Shown here: positions 1-5,798 of the stretch, piece after piece
Numbering within the stretch: the first letter of the stretch is position 1
Layout: every line of letters starts with the position of its first letter
Assembly: GCA_002414905.1 (NCBI GenBank)
Contig: DIAY01000223.1
Location: 1-21,386 of the forward strand
DNA length: 21,386 nucleotides
Direction of reading: 5' to 3'
Origin: Holophagales bacterium UBA5066
Lineage (GTDB): Bacteria > Acidobacteriota > Thermoanaerobaculia > UBA5066
The notes under the pieces: model-generated
Seen by the model: the letters and a program-made list of their open reading frames with translations, nothing else
What the model was told of the DNA's origin: nothing
Database searches by the model: none
Made by a program: the position numbers and the translations under genes

Positions 1-232
1 GCGAGTGGACGGGGAACGGCCGCTCCACGCCGATTCCCTGGGAGAGCTTGCGCACGGTAAAGGACTCCCGAACGCCACCGCCGCTCTGGGCGATGACGAG
101 ACCGTTGAAGACCTGAATCCGCTCCTTCTCCCCCTCGCGCACCTTGACGTGCACCTTCACGGTGTCGCCGGGGGCGAATGGCGGAATGTCCGCACGCAGG
201 GCATGGCGTTCCGCCTCGAGCAGCTTGTCCAT
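1..232 (-). CDS. rplS: 50S ribosomal protein L19 (partial, 3' end outside window)
   Basis: L19 sits at the interface of the 50S and 30S subunits. The first 77 codons are present and the rest runs off the left edge. The visible protein begins MDKLLEAERHALRADIPPF and continues with the L19 core, including KVHVKVREGEKERIQVFNG and the segment ending RKLSQGIGVERPFPVHS. The ATG at 232-230 is supported by an upstream GGAGG (minus strand) about 10 nt away. The gene follows trmD on the same strand after an 85-nt gap, the usual last place in the ffh-rpsP-rimM-trmD-rplS operon. Family assignment is secure; only completeness is unknown. Confidence 0.96.
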   Translation of the reverse strand, partial: MDKLLEAERHALRADIPPFAPGDTVKVHVKVREGEKERIQVFNGLVIAQSGGGVRESFTVRKLSQGIGVERPFPVHS

Positions 233-261
233 TTTGAGGAACCTCCGAAGACGTCTTGCTC

Positions 262-279
262 GTCCCCTCCGTAGGGGAC
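262..279 (-). promoter_or_regulatory. Hairpin in the trmD-rplS gap (possible L19 leader element)
   Basis: The arms GTCCCCT (262-268) and AGGGGAC (273-279) form a perfect 7-bp stem with a 4-nt loop. It lies inside the 85-nt gap between the trmD stop and the rplS start, 30 nt before rplS. A perfect 10-bp palindrome, AAGACGTCTT, follows at 248-257. No T-run follows on the minus strand, so it is not a standard terminator. L19 leaders are known in this gap in other phyla, so an autoregulatory or RNA-processing role is possible. The structure is seen; the role is inference. Confidence 0.35.
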
Positions 280-317
280 ACCTCCCCCGGACCGGATGGA
301 CGACCAGAGCGCGGATT

Positions 318-1070
318 CTACGGAGTCCGGGGCGGACGGGCAACCCGGGCGAGGAGTTGACGGTCTTCGTCCGTCTCCGGAGCGAAACCGGACAGGAGAT
401 CGGGGCGGTACAGGGCCGTCTCCTCGAACTGCCTTTCCCGGCGCCAGCGCCGAATCCGGGCGTGGTTGCCCGACAGCAGCACCTCGGGCACGGACAGCCC
501 CCGGAACTCCCTCGGCCGCGTGTAGTGCGGGTGGTCGAGGAGCCCGTCCTCGAAGCTGTCGAGGCGAACGCTCTCCGCTTCTCCGACGACGCCCGGGACG
601 AATCTCGAGACCGCTTCGAGCAGCGCCAGCGCCGCAACCTCTCCGCCGGGCAGGACGAAGTCGCCGAGAGAGATCTCCTCGTCGAACAGGCCGCCTTCCC
701 GAGCCCGCTCGTCGACCCCCTCGTAGCGGCCGCAGACGAGGACGAGACGGGGATAGGTCGCGAGCTCGCGGGCGAGCGCCGCGTCGAGCCTCCGGCCACG
801 AGGCGAGAGGTAGAGCACGTGCGGGGGTGGCGCTCCCTCCTCGGCCCGGAGGGCTTCGATCGCCGCGAACAGCGGGGGGGCCGTGAGGACCATGCCCGGG
901 CCGCCCCCGAACGCTTCGTCGTCGACTTTTCGGTGAGGATCGTCGCTGAAAGGACGCAAATCCACGATGTGGACGTCGATGAGGGCGTCGGCGATCGCCT
1001 TCCCCACCAGAGCCTCCGAGAGAGGCGAGGCGAAATAGCCCGGGAAAATCGTGAGGAGGTCGAACCTCAT
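318..1070 (-). CDS. trmD: tRNA (guanine37-N1)-methyltransferase TrmD
   Basis: This SPOUT-class enzyme methylates G37 of tRNAs from S-adenosylmethionine and prevents +1 frameshifting. The protein is 250 aa, the usual length. Visible signatures are GGGPGM (56-60), LSPRG (89-92), the knot-forming LVCGRYEGVDER (110-122), SLGDFVLPGGE (134-144) and DSFEDGLLDHPHYTRP (171-186). Asp171 in DSF aligns with the catalytic base of the E. coli enzyme, and Arg156 falls where the essential Arg is expected. The start ATG overlaps the rimM stop by 4 nt (ATGA), so translation is probably coupled. Nothing important is missing. Confidence 0.97.
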   Translation of the reverse strand: MRFDLLTIFPGYFASPLSEALVGKAIADALIDVHIVDLRPFSDDPHRKVDDEAFGGGPGMVLTAPPLFAAIEALRAEEGAPPPHVLYLSPRGRRLDAALARELATYPRLVLVCGRYEGVDERAREGGLFDEEISLGDFVLPGGEVAALALLEAVSRFVPGVVGEAESVRLDSFEDGLLDHPHYTRPREFRGLSVPEVLLSGNHARIRRWRRERQFEETALYRPDLLSGFAPETDEDRQLLARVARPPRTP

Positions 1071-1585
1071 CCTTCGAGCAGTCCGGCTGGCGGGTCGAGC
1101 ACGACGAGGCGACGGTCGAGGTCGACGGAGACGACGATCGGCTCCACGAACGGGACCTCTCGTTCCCCGGCAGGCGTACGGAGCGTGAGGAGAGAACGTC
1201 CGCCGACCTCCTCCAGGCCCGTCACGAGCCCGAGCTCTCGCCCGGACCGGTCGACGGCACGACAGCCCTCGAGGTCGAAGTGATAGACGAAACCGGCCGG
1301 GCGAGGGACCTCGCTCCCCTCCGGGACCGCGATGTCGAGGCCCCGGAGCCCATCCGCCTCCGTTCGGGAGGAGACGCCCTGGAAGGTCATGAGGAGACGC
1401 TCCCCGTTCGGCCGGACGCCGGACACCACGAGAGAGCGGCGCTTCCCGGCCGCATCCACCCCGACGACCGCGAGGCCCGGGACGAAACGCTCCGGGAAAT
1501 CGGAAAGGACCTCGACGCTCATCTCGCCTCGCAGGCCGTGCGGGCGCGCGAGGCGGCCGATGACGACGAGGCCCTCCGGCGTCAT
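1067..1585 (-). CDS. rimM: Ribosome maturation factor RimM
   Basis: RimM binds S19 and helps mature the head of the 30S subunit. The protein is 172 aa, typical for the family. The N-terminal RimM domain (about 5-90) has the signature VIGRLARPHGLRGEMSVEVL. The C-terminal PRC-barrel domain (about 98-168) has FVYHFDLEGC, GLVTGLEEVGG and REVPFVEPIVVSVDL. It starts 13 nt after the rpsP stop and ends in a 4-nt overlap with trmD. No clear Shine-Dalgarno precedes the ATG, so expression probably depends on upstream translation. No KH-domain gene (khpA/ylqC) lies between rpsP and rimM, unlike many Firmicutes and other phyla. Confidence 0.95.
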   Translation of the reverse strand: MTPEGLVVIGRLARPHGLRGEMSVEVLSDFPERFVPGLAVVGVDAAGKRRSLVVSGVRPNGERLLMTFQGVSSRTEADGLRGLDIAVPEGSEVPRPAGFVYHFDLEGCRAVDRSGRELGLVTGLEEVGGRSLLTLRTPAGEREVPFVEPIVVSVDLDRRLVVLDPPAGLLEG

Positions 1586-1598
1586 GTACCCGCGCCCG

Positions 1599-1835
1599 TC
1601 AGGCCTTCGGGCGAGCCATGAGCTTCTGGACCGTCTCCGAGGCCGAAGCGCCCTTGGCGATCCAGGCCTTCGCCTTCTCGACGTTCAGGTCGAGGAGCGG
1701 CGGGTTCTTCGTCGGGTCGTAGTAGCCGAGCTCCTCGAGGACCTTGGCGGTCGGGGTGCTCCGGCTATCGGAGACGACGATGCGGTAGGCGGGGGCATTG
1801 GAGCCGCCGGTGCGGCGGAGTCGGATCTTCAGCAT
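1599..1835 (-). CDS. rpsP: 30S ribosomal protein S16
   Basis: S16 is an early-binding protein needed for 30S assembly. The protein is 78 aa, the normal bacterial length. The start MLKIRLRRTGGSNAPAYRIV and the motifs VVSDSRS and LEELGYYDPTKNPP are diagnostic. An AAAGGAAA Shine-Dalgarno lies just upstream of the ATG at 1835. The gene lies 39 nt after ffh and 13 nt before rimM, the standard order of this operon. Confidence 0.97.
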   Translation of the reverse strand: MLKIRLRRTGGSNAPAYRIVVSDSRSTPTAKVLEELGYYDPTKNPPLLDLNVEKAKAWIAKGASASETVQKLMARPKA

Positions 1836-1874
1836 TGGTTTCCTTTCGGTGCGGTTTCCACGGTGCCCACCGGC

Positions 1875-3176
1875 TCAGAATCGGAGCCGGGAAGCGCCCT
1901 TCATCATCTTCTTCATTTCGAGGTACTGCTTCAGCAGCTGGTTGATGTCCTGAACCGAAGTTCCCGAGCCGCGGGCCACCCGGAGCTTGCGGCTCCCGTT
2001 GAGAAGCTTCGGGTCGTTGCGCTCCGCGGCGGTCATCGAGTCGATCATCGCCTCGAGGTGCTTGGTCGCGTCGTCCTCGATCTGCAGGTCGCGAAGTTGT
2101 TTGAACGGACCGACCTTCGGCAGATGTCCGACCAGAGTCGAGAGCGGCCCCATCTTCTTCAGCTGCCGGAAGTGGTCCCGCAGGTCGTCGAGAGTGAACT
2201 CGTTTTTCCGCAGCCGGTCAACGGCCCGCTGAGCGGCCTTCTGGTCGGCCTCTGAGGAGACCTTCTCGATGAGCGTCATGACGTCGCCCATGCCGAGGAT
2301 TCGGGAGGCCGCCCGGTCGGGGTGGAACGGCTCGAGGTCGGCCGGCTTCTCGCCGACACCGGCGAACTTGATCGGCCGCCCGACCACGGTGGCCAGGGAC
2401 AGCGCGGCGCCGCCGCGAGCGTCTCCGTCCATCTTCGTCAGGATCACTCCCGTCAGGGGGAGCCGTTCGGAGAACGCCCTGGCCGACAGGGCGGCGTCCT
2501 GCCCCGTCATGGCGTCGGCCACGAAGAGGATCTCGTCGGGATCGCAGGCCTCGCGGATCTTCGCGACCTCGCCCATCAGCGACTCGTCGACGTGGAGGCG
2601 CCCCGCCGTGTCGACGATGGCCACGTCCCACCCGAAGAGTTTCGTCTCCTTGATGGCCGCCTTCACCCGTGCGACGGCATCCGTCTCCCCTTTAGGGTCG
2701 AAACACTGGAGGCCGTTCTCCCGGCCGAGGGTCTGGAGCTGCTCCGTCGCCGCCGGACGGTGGACGTCGGCCGGAACGAGGAGAACCTGCCGGCCGAGCT
2801 TCTTCTTCAGGTGCAGGCCGAGCTTGGCGGCCGTCGTCGTCTTCCCCGACCCCTGGAGACCGACGAGGAGAATGACCGAAGGGCGCTTTTTCAGGCTCAG
2901 CGTCGAGGCTGAACCGCCGAGAAGGCCGACGAGCTCGGCCTGGACGATCTTCAGCACCTGCTGCGCCGGGGCGAAGGCGGTCAGGACTTCCTGTCCCACG
3001 GCCTTTTCGCGGACCCGCTGCGTGAAGCCCTTCACGACGTCCAGGTGGACGTCCGCCTCGAGGAGCCCGGTCCGGATCTCCTTCAGGGCCTCATCGACGT
3101 GGAATTCCGTCAGATGCCCCTCTCCCCGGAGCCCCTTCATCACACGCTGCAAACGGTCGGACAGTGAGTCGAACAT
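1875..3176 (-). CDS. ffh: Signal recognition particle protein Ffh
   Basis: Ffh is the GTPase that binds 4.5S RNA and signal sequences and delivers ribosomes to FtsY for membrane-protein insertion. The protein is 433 aa, near the usual 440-450. The N domain covers about 1-85. G-domain motifs are G1 GLQGSGKTTT (106-115), G3 DTAGRLH (189-195), G4 TKMDGDARGG (247-256) and G5 GVGEKPADLEPF (273-284). The Met-containing M domain (about 330-433) carries LKKMGPL and the RNA-binding SRKLRVARGSGTSVQDIN. The start MFDSLSDRLQRV matches the family, so the ATG at 3176 is firm. No Shine-Dalgarno precedes it; a promoter lies only 15 nt upstream. Confidence 0.97.
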   Translation of the reverse strand: MFDSLSDRLQRVMKGLRGEGHLTEFHVDEALKEIRTGLLEADVHLDVVKGFTQRVREKAVGQEVLTAFAPAQQVLKIVQAELVGLLGGSASTLSLKKRPSVILLVGLQGSGKTTTAAKLGLHLKKKLGRQVLLVPADVHRPAATEQLQTLGRENGLQCFDPKGETDAVARVKAAIKETKLFGWDVAIVDTAGRLHVDESLMGEVAKIREACDPDEILFVADAMTGQDAALSARAFSERLPLTGVILTKMDGDARGGAALSLATVVGRPIKFAGVGEKPADLEPFHPDRAASRILGMGDVMTLIEKVSSEADQKAAQRAVDRLRKNEFTLDDLRDHFRQLKKMGPLSTLVGHLPKVGPFKQLRDLQIEDDATKHLEAMIDSMTAAERNDPKLLNGSRKLRVARGSGTSVQDINQLLKQYLEMKKMMKGASRLRF

Positions 3177-3191
3177 CGCCCGAAGTCGTTC

Positions 3192-3220
3192 AGTCTAGCC
3201 GCGGAGGAAGGGCTGGTCAA
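3192..3220 (-). promoter_or_regulatory. Sigma70-type promoter for the ffh operon
   Basis: On the minus strand, TTGACC (3220-3215) and TAGACT (3197-3192) are separated by exactly 17 nt. The matches to consensus are 5/6 and 4/6. Predicted initiation near 3185 leaves a leader of about 8-10 nt before the ffh ATG, too short for a normal Shine-Dalgarno. This is the best -35/-10 pair on the minus strand in this gap. It would drive the whole ffh-rpsP-rimM-trmD-rplS operon. Confidence 0.6.
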
Positions 3221-3260
3221 ACGCAGGGGCTTCCCCGGCTTCTCCGGACCTCCCGAGGGC

Positions 3261-3288
3261 TTGACATCCGATCAGAAATCCCTATTCT
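3261..3288 (+). promoter_or_regulatory. Sigma70-type promoter for the small lipoprotein transcript
   Basis: A perfect -35 TTGACA (3261-3266) is followed after 16 nt by TATTCT (3283-3288), a 4/6 match to the -10 consensus. It is the strongest -35 element noticed in the window. Predicted initiation near 3295 gives a leader of about 190 nt before the ATG at 3483, much longer than most leaders here. Confidence 0.6.
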
Positions 3289-3294
3289 TCCTCT

Positions 3295-3482
3295 CGAAGC
3301 TCGGGCGAAGAGATTCGCCGATACTGAGGGTGCGCCGACCCGAGATCGGCCCAAGGGCACCCGAAACTGTCCCGGCCCTCACGCCGGTCCGAAGCCGAAA
3401 CCGATAGATCGAAGCCACCTGGAACCAGATCGAATTCGCTGATGCACAGCGATCGAACCCCGGATAGAAAGAAGGAGAAACC
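3295..3482 (+). promoter_or_regulatory. Candidate structured 5' leader RNA
   Basis: Four stem-loops can be read in order. The first has arms GGCGAA and TTCGCC closing a GAGA (GNRA) loop (3304-3319). The second pairs GGGTGC with GCACCC and contains an inner GCCGA/TCGGC stem (3328-3362). The third pairs CCGGC with GCCGG (3372-3387). The fourth pairs TCGCTG with CAGCGA around ATGCA (3436-3452). The region downstream, including the AAGGAG ribosome binding site, is left unpaired. Three copies of GATCGAA start at 3407, 3428 and 3451. It matches no riboswitch consensus I recognise. Short stems arise by chance in GC-rich DNA, so this is a candidate only. Confidence 0.35.
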
Positions 3483-3728
3483 ATGAAGAAGATCCTTTCC
3501 GTCGTCGCCCTGATCGCCGTCTCCGTCTCCCTCGTCGCCTGCGGTGGCGAGAAGAAGGAAGCTGCCCCCGCCGAGGCGCCCGCCGTCGTCGAGGAGCCCG
3601 CCCCGGCCACGACCGAGACCGGCACCATGACCACCACCGAGACTGCCCCCGTGACCACCGAGACCACGACCACCACGACCACCACCGAGACCGTCCCGGC
3701 CACGACCGAGGCCGCCCCGGCCAAGTAA
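3483..3728 (+). CDS. Small Thr/Glu-rich lipoprotein, function unknown
   Basis: The protein is 81 aa. It starts with a lysine pair and a hydrophobic stretch ending in the lipobox LVAC, with the lipidated Cys at residue 20. The mature 62 residues begin CGGEKKE and are then almost entirely Ala, Pro, Glu, Val and Thr. They include a threonine-rich core (about 46-70) with repeated TTTET-like units and no predicted fold. The ATG has AAGGAG 5 nt upstream. It is a single-gene unit between its own promoter and an intrinsic terminator, so it may be well expressed. The Thr-rich tail could be an extended, possibly O-glycosylated, periplasmic or surface spacer. That role is inference, as I know no named family. 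Confidence 0.8.
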   Translation: MKKILSVVALIAVSVSLVACGGEKKEAAPAEAPAVVEEPAPATTETGTMTTTETAPVTTETTTTTTTTETVPATTEAAPAK

Positions 3729-3753
3729 CCGGTTCGACCTTCGAACCCGGAAG

Positions 3754-3784
3754 GCGCCCTGCGAAAGCGGGGCGCTTTTCTTTT
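3754..3784 (+). terminator. Rho-independent terminator of the small lipoprotein gene
   Basis: The arms GCGCCCTGC (3754-3762) and GCGGGGCGC (3767-3775) pair over 9 bp, including one G-T wobble. They close a GAAA tetraloop and are followed by TTTTCTTTT (3776-3784). It begins 26 nt after the lipoprotein stop. This is the clearest intrinsic terminator in the window and isolates the lipoprotein transcript from the gene downstream. Confidence 0.93.
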
Positions 3785-3811
3785 GGGGCGTCCCCCCGGG
3801 GAGACACGCCT

Positions 3812-3827
3812 TTGGCAGAACGTTTGC
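3812..3827 (+). promoter_or_regulatory. Sigma54-type (-24/-12) promoter
   Basis: The sequence TTGGCAGAACGTTTGC fits the RpoN consensus YTGGCAC-N5-TTGC with one mismatch in the conserved bases. The GG (3814-3815) and GC (3826-3827) dinucleotides have the required spacing. Initiation near 3839 would give a leader of about 24 nt containing the GGAGG at 3853, ahead of the ATG at 3863. It lies directly after the terminator, where a new promoter is expected, and no good -10 hexamer is seen there. Expression would then need a sigma54 activator, not encoded in this window. Confidence 0.5.
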
Positions 3828-3862
3828 GAAACTCCGGTCGGCCCGTTGGGCCGGAGGAAAAT

Positions 3863-4678
3863 ATGAGCCGGAACGCCGTGACCCTTTCTGCAGCGTTTTT
3901 CGCCCTCGCCGCTCTTGGCGCAACGCCCGCCACGGCGGACTCGATCGCCTCGGCCGTCTCCTACCTTCCCGTCGCGGACATCGAGGGGGCGACGGGCTCC
4001 TGGCGAACCGACGTCTGGATCTTCAACCCCGAGACCACACTGGAGAACGAGGTCGATCTCTATTTCACCCCGGCGGGGGTGGACGGATCGAACCTCGATG
4101 GCATCCGAATCGCTCCGCCTCTGGCCCCCCGTGAATCGGTTTCGCTGGCCGACATCCTGTACGAGTACTTCGGGAAGTCAGGTACCTACGGCGTTCTCGA
4201 GATCCGCGCCACGTCTCCGGTATTGGTCACGAGCAACACCTACAACGTGGCCGGGAGCAAGCCGGGAACCTACGGACAGTACTCCCCGGGCCAGCCCTAC
4301 CGCAACGCCCTCGGGTTCGACGACTCGGTCTTCGGCGACCTCTACGTCACCGGACTGACGAACGACCCGAATCTCACGACGAACGCCGTCGTCATGAACC
4401 CGTCCGAAGTGACCCTGGAAGCGGGGGTCCAGCTCGTCGACGCGATGGGGATCATCTACGGGACGCGGATCTACACGGTGAAGCCGTTCTCCCTCACGCA
4501 GCTCAATAACGTCTTCGGAAAAGAGTTCGCGGCCTTCCAGCCCCCGGCGGGCGGCCCTTACCGGCTCAACATGTTCGTCAACTACGGCAACGGCGCGCGG
4601 ATCCTCGGCTACGCCACGGTCACGGACACGCGGACCGGAGACCCCTACCTGATCCCCGCCCAGGCCATGACGCCGTGA
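3863..4678 (+). CDS. Secreted protein of unknown function ('WRTDVWIFNP' type)
   Basis: The protein is 271 aa from the ATG at 3863, chosen because GGAGG lies 5 nt upstream and the next residues form a signal peptide cut near ATADSIAS. A TTG start at 3812 in the same frame would add 17 unlikely residues and overlap the sigma54-like promoter. The mature part is beta-rich, with SYLPVADIEGATGSWRTDVW, then IFNPETTLENEVDLYFTP, a central block with PVLVTSNTYN, and NAVVMNPSEVTLEAGVQL. Two blocks centred on 'NP' (WIFNP, VVMNP) may be repeated beta-sandwich halves. I recall similar secreted proteins in Acidobacteriota genomes but no assigned function. No cysteines or catalytic motif are visible. Its stop overlaps the next gene by 4 nt. 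Confidence 0.8.
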   Translation: MSRNAVTLSAAFFALAALGATPATADSIASAVSYLPVADIEGATGSWRTDVWIFNPETTLENEVDLYFTPAGVDGSNLDGIRIAPPLAPRESVSLADILYEYFGKSGTYGVLEIRATSPVLVTSNTYNVAGSKPGTYGQYSPGQPYRNALGFDDSVFGDLYVTGLTNDPNLTTNAVVMNPSEVTLEAGVQLVDAMGIIYGTRIYTVKPFSLTQLNNVFGKEFAAFQPPAGGPYRLNMFVNYGNGARILGYATVTDTRTGDPYLIPAQAMTP

Positions 4679-5331
4679 CGCGGGCGCTCCTCGTCGACCT
4701 CGGAAAGGTCCTCGTCGGTTTCGATCACCAGGTCACGTGTGATCGCCTTGCGGAGGTGAGCGGCGCATCGCCCGCCCACCTCCGCTCCGTTCTCTTCGGC
4801 GACCTCGAGACCGCCTTCGACAAGGGAAGGGTCTCCGCGCCCGAGTTCTTCCGCGCGTGCGAGAAGGCGGCCGGAATTCCCCGGCTTCCCGACGACGTCT
4901 GGACCGGGGCCTGGCGGGACATCTTCTACCCTCTCCCGGAGGCGATCGCGGCGCTGGCGCGCGTGAGGCCCGGCATTCGGCGCGTTCTGGTCTCGAACAC
5001 GAACGCGCTTCACTGGGAAGGCGTCCTCGGAGTTTTCGACCCCCTCGAGCACTTCGACGCCCTCGTCCTTTCCTTCCGTATTGGCGCCGTCAAACCGGAA
5101 CGGCCGTTCTGGGACGCCGCCCTCGCGGCAGCAGGATGCGCGCCCGGGGAGTGTCTCTACGCGGACGACCGGCTGGAGCTCGTTGCCGCCGCGGACGGCC
5201 TCGGGATCCCCGGCTTCGTCGTTCGGGGGGCCGGTTCGTTCGCCGCGGGCCTCGACGAGCGCGGGCTCCTCTCGGCACCCGGCTCCCGGCCGGGGAATTC
5301 CCTGGCCGCTCAAACCGTTCGGCTATCCTGA
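4675..5331 (+). CDS. HAD superfamily hydrolase (subfamily IA, YihX-like)
   Basis: This is a predicted cytoplasmic phosphatase of 218 aa. Motif I is DLGKVLVGFD, with nucleophile Asp8. The usual second Asp (D-x-D) is replaced, as in the YihX-like 'DLGxV' branch. Motif II is SNTN (107-110), motif III Lys140 in KPERPFW, and motif IV the Asp pair in YADDRLELV (164-165). An alpha-helical cap lies between about 18 and 85. The GTG start overlaps the stop of the secreted protein by 4 nt (GTGA), and a thioredoxin-like lipoprotein follows after 17 nt. The substrate cannot be told; sugar phosphates are common for this branch. Confidence 0.88.
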   Translation: MTRALLVDLGKVLVGFDHQVTCDRLAEVSGASPAHLRSVLFGDLETAFDKGRVSAPEFFRACEKAAGIPRLPDDVWTGAWRDIFYPLPEAIAALARVRPGIRRVLVSNTNALHWEGVLGVFDPLEHFDALVLSFRIGAVKPERPFWDAALAAAGCAPGECLYADDRLELVAAADGLGIPGFVVRGAGSFAAGLDERGLLSAPGSRPGNSLAAQTVRLS

Positions 5332-5348
5332 CCATGGGGAGCCTCCAG

Positions 5349-5798
5349 ATGCAGCGACCACTCCGATCTCTCGCCACCGCCCTGATCGTCCTCCTGCCGT
5401 TCTTGTCTTGCTCCCGCTCCGGCGGGAGCGCGGAGACGGCGCTCCCGCCGGGCTCCGGCGTCACCTTCGCGTCCGGCACTTTCGAGGAGGCGCTCGATCG
5501 CGCACGAGCCGAGAAACGCCTCGTCCTCGTCGACATCTACACGGACTGGTGCGGCTGGTGCAAGAAGCTCGACCGGGAGGTTTTCGGGGATCCGAAGGTG
5601 GCCGAGGCCTCCCGCAATCTCGTCGCGATCCGCGTCAACGCGGAAAAGGGAGGCGAGAGCGTCGCCAGGCGCTTCGACGTCCAGGGCTACCCGACGGTCC
5701 TTTTCGTCGACGGCTCCGGGAACGTCGTGAAGCGCATCGACGGCTTCGTCAGCTCCGCCGAGATGCTCCGGATCCTCGCCGCCCTTCCGAAGGTCTGA
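5349..5798 (+). CDS. Thioredoxin-like lipoprotein (WCGWC)
   Basis: The 149-aa protein begins with a basic, hydrophobic segment ending LPFLSC, giving a somewhat atypical lipobox with Cys21. A thioredoxin fold follows: the redox motif is WCGWCK (Cys68 and Cys71) and the cis-proline is in GYPT (Pro115). It most resembles thioredoxin_7/DUF255-like domains, with the DIYTDWCGWCKK and REVFGDPKV pattern. The ATG at 5349 is preferred because GGGGAG lies just upstream; an ATG at 5334 has none. It probably reduces or isomerises disulfides in envelope proteins. The partner is unknown, and the neighbouring secreted protein has no Cys. Confidence 0.87.
   Translation: MQRPLRSLATALIVLLPFLSCSRSGGSAETALPPGSGVTFASGTFEEALDRARAEKRLVLVDIYTDWCGWCKKLDREVFGDPKVAEASRNLVAIRVNAEKGGESVARRFDVQGYPTVLFVDGSGNVVKRIDGFVSSAEMLRILAALPKV

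Larger units (their letters stand above)
3177..3482. other. 306-base divergent intergenic region
   Basis: This is the only stretch longer than 300 bases without a coding gene. It holds the ffh promoter on the minus strand (3192-3220) and a second promoter on the plus strand (3261-3288). The rest is a structured plus-strand leader with four short hairpins and three GATCGAA repeats, ending in an AAGGAG ribosome binding site at 3472-3477. No tRNA is seen, and the conserved 4.5S RNA loop is absent on both strands. Minus-strand open frames through it are low-complexity shadows of the small lipoprotein gene. Confidence 0.8.

Noticed and set aside
144..1283. Long plus-strand open frame (379 codons) opposite trmD and rimM
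   Set aside because: It is antisense to two secure genes, rich in Arg/Pro/Ser, and has no recognisable domain; it is a typical GC-driven shadow.
3361..3430. Known riboswitch (cyclic-di-GMP, cobalamin) in the leader
   Set aside because: Fragments such as GAAGCC and GCCACCTGG look faintly similar, but the essential conserved cores are missing.
3177..3482. 4.5S (SRP) RNA gene next to ffh
   Set aside because: The conserved loop around GGAAGGAAGCAGCC is absent on both strands.
3812..3862. TTG start for the secreted protein, adding 17 residues
   Set aside because: It lacks a Shine-Dalgarno, would put a polar tail before the signal peptide, and coincides with the sigma54-like promoter. The ATG at 3863 has GGAGG.
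3282..3923. Minus-strand frames with Gly/Val/Trp-rich repeats opposite the small lipoprotein
   Set aside because: The repeats are the antisense of the Thr/Glu codon runs. They cross a strong plus-strand terminator and have no support of their own.
5334..5348. ATG at 5334 as start of the thioredoxin-like lipoprotein
   Set aside because: There is no ribosome binding site before it, whereas the ATG at 5349 has GGGGAG upstream and gives a cleaner signal peptide.
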